NCBI GenBank assembly: GCA_024693415.1
Contig: JAILKX010000183.1
Span: forward strand, 1-5,029
Origin: Bacilli bacterium
Lineage (GTDB): Bacteria; Bacillota_I; Bacilli_A; RFN20; CAG-826
Reading direction: 5' to 3'
DNA length: 5,029 nt
Shown here: positions 1 through 4,116 of the stretch, one piece after another
Layout: each line of letters starts with the position of its first letter
Numbering within the stretch: the first letter of the stretch is position 1
Made by a program: the position numbers and the translations under genes
Notes under the pieces: generated by a model
What the model was told of the DNA's origin: nothing
Database searches by the model: none
Seen by the model: the letters and a program-made list of their open reading frames with translations, nothing else

Positions 1-273
1 GGAAACTCCTGCCCCCGCGGCGCCGCCTACGCCAAGCAAGAGCTCACCAACCCGACCCGCACCATCACCTCGACGGTGAAGTGCGATTCCAAGGTTTTAT
101 CCGTCTGCCCCGTCAAGACGAAAGACGCGGTCAGCAAATCGAAAATATTCGATGTGATGGCGGAAATCAACGCCGCCTACATCAAGGTTCCGGTCTATAT
201 CGGCGACGTCGTCGTCGCCAATATCGCCGGTTCGGGAACTGATTTGGTTTCCACGAGGGAAATCCTGGAGTAA
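1..273 (+). CDS. DUF1667 family protein, C-terminal 90 residues (5' end outside window)
   Basis: The reading frame is open from base 1 and ends at TAA 271-273, so 90 residues are visible. They match the DUF1667 pattern as I know it: a GNSCPRG motif (Cys4), then TNPTRT (16-21), the KIFDVM.EIN segment, and the closing IGDVVVANIAGSGTD stretch. Family members are about 110-130 residues, so roughly 20-40 N-terminal residues, usually carrying further cysteines, lie upstream. Three cysteines are visible (4, 28, 36), which is compatible with metal or iron-sulfur binding. The family is commonly encoded beside FAD-dependent glycerol-3-phosphate-dehydrogenase-like oxidoreductases and is thought to be an electron-transfer partner; that role is inferred here because the upstream gene is not visible. 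An ATG exists at 76, but starting there would discard the conserved GNSCPRG and TNPTRT motifs, so it is not the real start. yfcE follows after 29 nt with no clear terminator between. Confidence 0.88.
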   Translation, partial: GNSCPRGAAYAKQELTNPTRTITSTVKCDSKVLSVCPVKTKDAVSKSKIFDVMAEINAAYIKVPVYIGDVVVANIAGSGTDLVSTREILE

Positions 274-278
274 AATAG

Positions 279-301
279 GGTTGGTTTTAAATAAACCAAT
301 C
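279..301 (+). promoter_or_regulatory. Intercistronic hairpin in front of yfcE, possibly bridging its Shine-Dalgarno
   Basis: Arms TTGGTTT (281-287) and AAACCAA (293-299) pair perfectly around a TAAAT loop. The stem extends by one G-T pair and one G-C pair to 279/301. It ends one base before the yfcE ATG at 303. No Shine-Dalgarno lies in the usual place, but GGAG occurs at 267-270. With the hairpin formed, the unpaired distance from GGAG to ATG drops from 32 nt to about 9 nt, a normal spacing. It is not a terminator, because no T-run follows. The structure is seen in the sequence; the bridging role is inference. Confidence 0.45.
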
Positions 302-302
302 A

Positions 303-845
303 ATGAGAATCCTAATCGCTAGCGATACCCACGGCCGCTTGCAGGCCGTGAAGAAGCTCGATCGACTCATCCAGCGCTACGCGCCTGACAAGATCGTGCT
401 GCTCGGCGACTTCCTCTATAACGGGCCCCGCAATGGTGTGCCTTCTGATTACGACCCGCTCGCATGCTCCGTCATTTTCAATAAATACGCGAATAAGACG
501 ATTGGCATAAGGGGCAACTGCGACTCGCGGATCGATGAGTCCCTATTGCATTTCCCGTTGCAGGATTGCCGGGTCGTTTTCCTTAACGGTTACCGCGTCG
601 ACATGATCCATGGGGATCTGTTGACCCAAGACCTTCTGCAGATCGAAAGAGGGGATATCCTGATGTATGGACATTCCCATGTATATATGCTCAAAAAGTC
701 CGATGGCGTCGTGTTTATGAATCCTGGATCGACCTCGTTCCCGAAGAACGGGAACCCCGCGACCTACGGCGTGATGGAGGGGGCGCACCTCGAGATCCGC
801 AACCTCGATGACGACCTCACTTTGGCATCTTTGGATTTGGATTGA
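303..845 (+). CDS. yfcE: YfcE-type metallophosphodiesterase
   Basis: This is a 180-residue cytosolic enzyme of the calcineurin-like YfcE/MJ0936 family. It uses two metal ions to hydrolyse phosphodiester bonds; E. coli YfcE acts on artificial substrates such as bis-pNPP, and its natural substrate is unsettled. The motifs are in order: D8-x-H10 (ASDTHG), GD at 35-36, GPRN at 41-44, GNCD at 71-74, HGD at 103-105 and GHSH at 123-126, then NPGS (140-143) and PK.GNPA.YG (147-156). The GPRN and NPGS..PKGGNPASYG signatures and the Cys in GNCD (His in most relatives) match E. coli YfcE specifically. Length equals the E. coli protein (about 184). The ATG at 303 gives the expected MRILIASDTHG start, and the frame is closed by TAA at 288. 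It may be co-transcribed with the DUF1667 gene. No terminator is visible after TGA 843-845, so read-through into the next gene is possible. Confidence 0.93.
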   Translation: MRILIASDTHGRLQAVKKLDRLIQRYAPDKIVLLGDFLYNGPRNGVPSDYDPLACSVIFNKYANKTIGIRGNCDSRIDESLLHFPLQDCRVVFLNGYRVDMIHGDLLTQDLLQIERGDILMYGHSHVYMLKKSDGVVFMNPGSTSFPKNGNPATYGVMEGAHLEIRNLDDDLTLASLDLD

Positions 846-854
846 CGATTTCTC

Positions 855-885
855 TTGCCAAATATGCGCGCAATGCGCGTATAAT
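855..885 (+). promoter_or_regulatory. Sigma-A-type promoter of the RNase J-family gene
   Basis: A perfect TATAAT (-10) lies at 880-885, and TTGCCA (5 of 6 to TTGACA) at 855-860. The 19-bp spacer is longer than the ideal 17, so the -35 may be weak. The start of transcription would fall near 892, giving a leader of about 65 nt before the ATG at 958. TTGACG at 842-847 is a better -35 by sequence but lies 32 bp from the -10, too far. Confidence 0.6.
862..882 (+). promoter_or_regulatory. Operator-like dyad inside the RNase J-family promoter
   Basis: The half-sites ATATGCGC (862-869) and GCGCGTAT (875-882) are inverted copies with one mismatch around a 5-bp centre. The same bases also form a direct repeat of ATGCGCG (864-870 and 873-879) with a 9-bp period. 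The element fills most of the -35/-10 spacer and overlaps the first bases of the -10. A bound protein would block polymerase, but no regulator is identified. The symmetry may also be chance in CpG-rich DNA. Confidence 0.3.
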
Positions 886-924
886 GGTGGCAACTTACGA
901 CACGTAAAAATACGACGGAATATA

Positions 925-946
925 AAACGGGGCTACGGCCCCCTTT
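925..946 (+). promoter_or_regulatory. Leader hairpin with cUACGg tetraloop next to the RNase J-family RBS
   Basis: GGGGC (929-933) pairs with GCCCC (938-942) around TACG, giving a C(UACG)G loop, which belongs to the extra-stable UNCG tetraloop class. Across a C-C mismatch, AAA (925-927) can also pair with TTT (944-946). The stem ends directly before the AAGGAG ribosome binding site at 947-952. It probably stabilises the 5' end of the message or affects ribosome access. No long T-run follows, so it is not a terminator. Confidence 0.55.
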
Positions 947-952
947 AAGGAG
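947..952 (+). promoter_or_regulatory. Ribosome binding site AAGGAG
   Basis: AAGGAG lies 5 nt before ATG 958. It is the only strong, normally placed Shine-Dalgarno in the window and fixes the start of the RNase J-family gene. Confidence 0.85.
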
Positions 953-957
953 ACTTT

Positions 958-2631
958 ATGAGTGATAGGGTAAAGATATTCGCTTTGGGCGGTCTCGACG
1001 AGGAAGGCAAGAACTGCTACGTCGTCGATATCAACAACGATGTCTTCGTCATAGAATGCGGCGTCATGGACCCCGACAAGACGATGCCGGGCGTCGATTA
1101 CGTCATCCCGCAATACCAGTGGCTCGTCGAGAACAAATCGCGGATCAAGGGCTATTTCCTGACCCACGGCCACGATGACGTCATCGGCGCGCTCGCCTAC
1201 ATCTACCCCGAGGCCCCGGCCCCGATCTTCGGCACAAACGTGAGCCTCGCGATGCTCAAGATGTTCACTAGGCACGTCAAGCGCGACCCGGAAATGTACC
1301 GCCTGATCGAGGTAAAGCCGAGCTCGAGGATCCGCGTGTCCGGAAGGGAGATCACCTTCTTCCAGACCGCGCACAACATCCCCAACAGCTGCGGCATCGC
1401 AATCCATACGGATCTTGGCAACATCGTGTTCACGAGCGACTTCGTCATCGAGAACTCGGCCGACAAGAGCTTCCTGAACGACATGAACGCCTTGGCTGAC
1501 CTCGCCGAGCAAAGGACCCTCGCCTTACTAAGCGAATCGGTCTACGCCGGAAGAAGCGGCTACACCTCGCCTTTATACAGATTGACCCCGCACGTCGAGG
1601 ATTCGTTCAAGAACGCCCAGGGCCGCATCTTCATCGCGATGAGCAACAACGACCTCTACAACACCGTCGAGGTCATCCGCCTCGCGGTCCGCTACAACAA
1701 GAAGGTCGTCTGCTACGACGAGAGCGTCGCCAACACCATCGCGACCCTTCAGGCCTGCGGAGAACTTGCGATCCCGCGCGATAATTTCGCTTCTTTGGAT
1801 GACGTATTGAGGCTCCGCGATCAGGACACCTTGGTGTTGATGACGGGCTTTGGGACCCGCGTGTTCCGCAAGGCGGCGTTATTGGCGTCCGGCGAGAACG
1901 AGGACAAGCGCTTCCAAATCAAGCCTAGCGACACCTTCATCATCGCCGCGGTCGCGACCGACAATAGCGAAATCGAATACAAAGACGCGGCGGACGAACT
2001 CTTCCGCACCGGCTGCAAAGTCGTGATGGTGCCGAAGAAAACCTTCTTGAGGATGCACGCCTCCGAAGAGGACCTCAAGATGATGGCGTCCCTATTGAAG
2101 CCGAAGTACTACATCCCGGTGAAGGGCTTCTACAAAGACCTGTTGAACAACGCGATGAACGCTTTGTCGATGGGCATTGGCCTCACCCATAACAACGTTT
2201 TCGTCATCGAGAACGGCGCGACCGTCATCCTCGATGAGAAAGGCGGCAGGATCATGGAGGAAGGCATCCCGCACGGCGACCTCATGATCGACGGCGAAGG
2301 GGTCGGCGACGTCAGCGCGACCGTCTTGGCCGATAGGACAAAGCTTGCCGAAGGCGTGGTGGTGCTCGCCTGCACCCTATCGAAGTCGCAGGCCAAGATC
2401 ACCTCGAACGTCGAAGTCCAGATGAAGGGCTTCCTATATGGCAGGGAAGGGGAGATGCTAAGCCGCGAGCTCATCAAGGTTTTCTCAGGCTGCATCGAGG
2501 AATTCCTCCAGCAGCATCCCTACAATAGCGACGAGATGAAGCAGAACGTCTACGAACGCTGCGCGCGCCTCATCAGGAGGATGGCGGGCCGCGAGCCGAT
2601 GGTGTTGCCCCTCATCGTCGAATTGCCTTAA
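958..2631 (+). CDS. rnjB: RNase J-family protein, J2-like with degenerate active site
   Basis: This 557-residue protein has the usual RNase J length and domain order: split metallo-beta-lactamase domain (about 1-205 and 350-410), beta-CASP domain (about 206-350), linker and C-terminal domain (about 440-557, containing KGFLYGREGE at 490-499). Active RNase J is a two-metal 5'-to-3' exo/endonuclease that matures and degrades RNA. Retained here are H70, H72 and D74 of the HxHxDH motif, H139 (TAHNIP), D161 (TSDF) and H367. Lost are the final His of HxHxDH (V75; His79 in B. subtilis J1 numbering) and the His of PVHGEYR (K389; His390 in J1), both ligands of the second metal. HVSGH has become FLRMH (363-367), SDS has become SES (192-194), and the TG.QGEP motif is absent (TGFGTR at 296-301). 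This pattern recalls RNase J2, the weakly active partner of J1 in Firmicutes. I infer a structural or regulatory subunit; a full J1 should lie elsewhere in the genome. The symbol rests on this resemblance. It has its own promoter and structured leader. Confidence 0.85.
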   Translation: MSDRVKIFALGGLDEEGKNCYVVDINNDVFVIECGVMDPDKTMPGVDYVIPQYQWLVENKSRIKGYFLTHGHDDVIGALAYIYPEAPAPIFGTNVSLAMLKMFTRHVKRDPEMYRLIEVKPSSRIRVSGREITFFQTAHNIPNSCGIAIHTDLGNIVFTSDFVIENSADKSFLNDMNALADLAEQRTLALLSESVYAGRSGYTSPLYRLTPHVEDSFKNAQGRIFIAMSNNDLYNTVEVIRLAVRYNKKVVCYDESVANTIATLQACGELAIPRDNFASLDDVLRLRDQDTLVLMTGFGTRVFRKAALLASGENEDKRFQIKPSDTFIIAAVATDNSEIEYKDAADELFRTGCKVVMVPKKTFLRMHASEEDLKMMASLLKPKYYIPVKGFYKDLLNNAMNALSMGIGLTHNNVFVIENGATVILDEKGGRIMEEGIPHGDLMIDGEGVGDVSATVLADRTKLAEGVVVLACTLSKSQAKITSNVEVQMKGFLYGREGEMLSRELIKVFSGCIEEFLQQHPYNSDEMKQNVYERCARLIRRMAGREPMVLPLIVELP

Positions 2632-2644
2632 GTCATCGATATTG

Positions 2645-2675
2645 AAAATCGCGGCGAGCGCTCGCCGCGATTTTT
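2645..2675. terminator. Bidirectional intrinsic terminator shared by two convergent genes
   Basis: Bases 2645-2674 form a perfect 30-bp palindrome, with arms AAAATCGCGGCGAGC and its exact complement. The GC-rich core is followed by TTTTT (2671-2675) on the plus strand and by a TTTT run on the minus strand. It lies 13 nt after the RNase J-family stop and directly abuts the minus-strand TGA of the mmcQ/yjbR gene (2675-2677). It should therefore stop transcription from both sides. Confidence 0.92.
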
Positions 2676-3355
2676 CATTTGCCCTTCTTGGCGGTCAGCT
2701 CGTAGCTTCTGGCGATATGGTCGAGGACCTCATCGTCTGGAAGCGAGCCGTTAAGGAGGATCGTGATCCAGTATTTCTTGTTCATGTGGTAGGCGCGGTA
2801 GTAGCCGGGACGGCTGACCAGCCAATCGATTTCATTTGGGTCCAATTTGATATTGACGACCGAGGCTTTTCCTTCGACCTCGTCGAGCTTCTGCCGGTCG
2901 ATGATCATGAAGAGGGCGTACCATTTGGCGTTGCTATTGTGCTGCAAGATCTCGTAGTCCGGGGCGTCGTCCCACTTGACGATCGGGGTATGGCCATAGC
3001 GTTCGTAGAGCTTCTCCTGTAGCCTCTTCCTCTGGGCGAAGAGCTCGTCCTCTTTCGCGAAGAGTTTGTCCTTCAGGCTGCGGAGGAGTTCTTTATAGGC
3101 TTCCCTCACCTCGAGGGCATAGCCTTTGGCGGTCGATAGGCGGTAGGGGATGTACTCCTCATTCAGGTCGGGATCGATGAGCTTGCCATCGATATTGCCT
3201 TCCTTGTCGCAGGTGATTTCGGCGACGAAGGGGAATCCTTCTAGATTGGTCTTCAAAACAAAGGAACCATCGATGTTTTCGAATCCTGCTTCGAAGAGGG
3301 CCTCGCCGCCTTTGAAGCGGAGGCCGGAGAATATTTTGCGTTCGATTTCGTTCAT
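2675..3355 (-). CDS. MmcQ/YjbR family protein with long N-terminal extension
   Basis: The translated product is 226 residues. The C-terminal half (about 115-222) matches the MmcQ/YjbR (DUF419, CyaY-like fold) family: KWYALFMIIDR at 144-154, the VVNIKLDP segment (167-173), RPGYYRAYHMNKKYW (182-196) and the LLNGSLPDDEVLDHIARSYEL tail. The family is annotated as DNA-binding, but its cellular role is poorly known. The first 80 residues look beta-rich, and residues 82-119 form a charged helix, possibly a short coiled coil. Single-domain members are about 115-120 residues, so the extension doubles the length. I start at ATG 3355. A TTG at 3367 adds four residues (MVRS) and has GGGGG 5 nt upstream, so it is a real alternative. 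The gene is convergent with the RNase J-family gene and shares its terminator. No signal peptide or membrane segment is seen. Confidence 0.85.
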   Translation of the reverse strand: MNEIERKIFSGLRFKGGEALFEAGFENIDGSFVLKTNLEGFPFVAEITCDKEGNIDGKLIDPDLNEEYIPYRLSTAKGYALEVREAYKELLRSLKDKLFAKEDELFAQRKRLQEKLYERYGHTPIVKWDDAPDYEILQHNSNAKWYALFMIIDRQKLDEVEGKASVVNIKLDPNEIDWLVSRPGYYRAYHMNKKYWITILLNGSLPDDEVLDHIARSYELTAKKGK

Positions 3356-3366
3356 GCTGCGGACCA

Positions 3367-3395
3367 ATTGTACCCCCGTTTGCGCATGGGGTTAA
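3367..3395 (-). promoter_or_regulatory. Candidate promoter of the mmcQ/yjbR gene
   Basis: On the minus strand, TACAAT (3372-3367) is preceded after 17 bp by TTAACC (3395-3390), 4 of 6 to the -35 consensus. Transcription would start near 3360, only about 5 nt before ATG 3355, so the message would be nearly leaderless. If this promoter is used, the upstream TTG at 3367 cannot be the start codon. No other promoter fits in the short gap. Confidence 0.35.
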
Positions 3396-3916
3396 CACTT
3401 ACTTTCCAAGCGCAGCGCGATTGCGGTGGCTCTGACGGAAATAGGAGCCTGAGCTTAGATGGCTATTATCTGACCGCTGAAGCTTCTGGCACAGTTGCTA
3501 CGAATATTGCCGATGGCGTGCTGCGTTTGAGAGGTGGAGTTTTCTACATCTATTCCCCCACGAGCACCAATTCCGGGAACTCGAATTACTATGACGGATT
3601 TTCTGGCTCGACGATCACGGAGATCAGGATCACCGTCAAGGGCGTTGCGACCTACAGCGTAGCTCCGGCTCGCAATCCCTATTGCTCGATCGGCTGGGGA
3701 AGGGCCCATAAGACCAACGACAATGACAGCGGGATCTTCTCATCCACTATGTCGAACGCGAGCGTAGAGGCTGGCTCTTCGCAAGAATTTGTCCTTAACA
3801 GCAGCTCCGATATGCTGGAGTCGACCCCGACGAATTACACCTGCGTCTGCATTAGGGCGCTCAACACCGACGAGATGGATATCCTTTCCCTCACCATCAA
3901 GTACACCTGCAACTAA
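3386..3916 (+). CDS. Hypothetical Ser/Thr/Asn-rich protein, probable surface-protein fragment
   Basis: I do not recognise this 176-residue product. It is rich in Ser, Thr, Asn and Gly and alternates short polar and hydrophobic runs, as in a secreted beta-sandwich: ITEIRITVKGVATYSVAP (77-94), SSQEFVLNSSSD (131-142) and a closing LSLTIKYTCN. Five cysteines (13, 100, 153, 155, 175) and WGRA (104-107) stand out. Such composition is typical of extracellular modules, yet no signal peptide or membrane anchor is present. There is no Shine-Dalgarno before ATG 3386, and a TTG at 3368 in frame is no better. The start lies about 30 bp from the divergent mmcQ start, leaving no room for a normal promoter. 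By hand count 3421-3900 is about 53-54% GC, against about 60% for 1021-1260. A strong terminator follows. I infer a gene that lost its 5' end, or an unusually short-leadered gene; sequence alone does not decide. Confidence 0.55.
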   Translation: MGLTLTFQAQRDCGGSDGNRSLSLDGYYLTAEASGTVATNIADGVLRLRGGVFYIYSPTSTNSGNSNYYDGFSGSTITEIRITVKGVATYSVAPARNPYCSIGWGRAHKTNDNDSGIFSSTMSNASVEAGSSQEFVLNSSSDMLESTPTNYTCVCIRALNTDEMDILSLTIKYTCN

Positions 3917-3935
3917 AAGCAATATTCCAAATAAT

Positions 3936-3965
3936 AAGGATCGCTCGGCACGGGCGATCCTTTTT
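3936..3965 (+). terminator. Intrinsic terminator after the hypothetical gene
   Basis: AAGGATCGCTCG (3936-3947) pairs with CGGGCGATCCTT (3951-3962) around a GCA loop; the stem is 12 bp with one G-T pair. The run TTTTT (3961-3965) follows. It begins 19 nt after the TAA at 3914-3916, which suggests that the upstream gene is, or recently was, a transcribed unit. It also insulates ftsK from upstream transcription. Confidence 0.9.
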
Positions 3966-4035
3966 CTATCGCGAACCGCCTCGAAAAGACTCGCCACACC
4001 TAATCCATTTGTCCTAAAAAAGCAGGAATGGCCTA

Positions 4036-4056
4036 TATGTTTTCGTGGAAAACATA
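4036..4056. promoter_or_regulatory. Perfect 9-bp dyad upstream of ftsK
   Basis: TATGTTTTC (4036-4044) and GAAAACATA (4048-4056) are exact inverted copies separated by GTG. There is no T-run on either side, so it is not an ordinary terminator. It could be an operator for a dimeric repressor or an RNA hairpin in the ftsK leader. The surrounding gap (3966-4115, 150 bp) holds no gene that I can support. Confidence 0.45.
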
Positions 4057-4088
4057 GAACAATCTGGCCTCTTGCTATGGAAACCTAG

Positions 4089-4116
4089 TAGCGTTTTCTA
4101 TAAAATAGAAACGCTA
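4089..4116 (+). promoter_or_regulatory. Dyad ending on the ftsK start codon, containing a -10-like TATAAA
   Basis: TAGCGTTT (4089-4096) plus CTAT (4098-4101) pairs with ATAG (4105-4108) plus AAACGCTA (4109-4116), with one bulged T and an AAA loop: 12 pairs in all. The last base of the stem is the A of the ftsK ATG. TATAAA (4099-4104) inside it resembles a -10 element 11 nt before ATG; a -35-like TTGCTA (4072-4077) is 21 bp upstream, too far for confidence. It may be an operator over the promoter, or a hairpin masking the start codon, but not both in the same transcript if transcription starts near 4111. Confidence 0.4.

Noticed and set aside
842..847. TTGACG as the -35 element of the RNase J-family promoter
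   Set aside because: It is 32 bp from the TATAAT at 880-885 and no -10-like sequence lies 16-18 bp after it.
895..1512. Long minus-strand open frame across the start of the RNase J-family gene
   Set aside because: It lies opposite a clear family member, and its translation (repeated DV/VA/VD runs) is what the GC-rich complement of that gene would give. It also runs through the rnj promoter and leader.
2642..3022. Plus-strand open frame opposite the mmcQ/yjbR gene
   Set aside because: It starts inside the shared terminator palindrome and mirrors a minus-strand gene with a recognisable family domain.
4003..4030. Possible stem CCATT...TCCT with AGGAATGG around an A-run
   Set aside because: Pairing needs a three-base bulge and an eight-base loop, and it overlaps nothing conserved; too weak to list.
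3789..4088. Plus-strand frame overlapping the hypothetical gene and running through its terminator
   Set aside because: It crosses a strong intrinsic terminator and the dyad at 4036-4056, and its first part is a shifted reading of the other frame.
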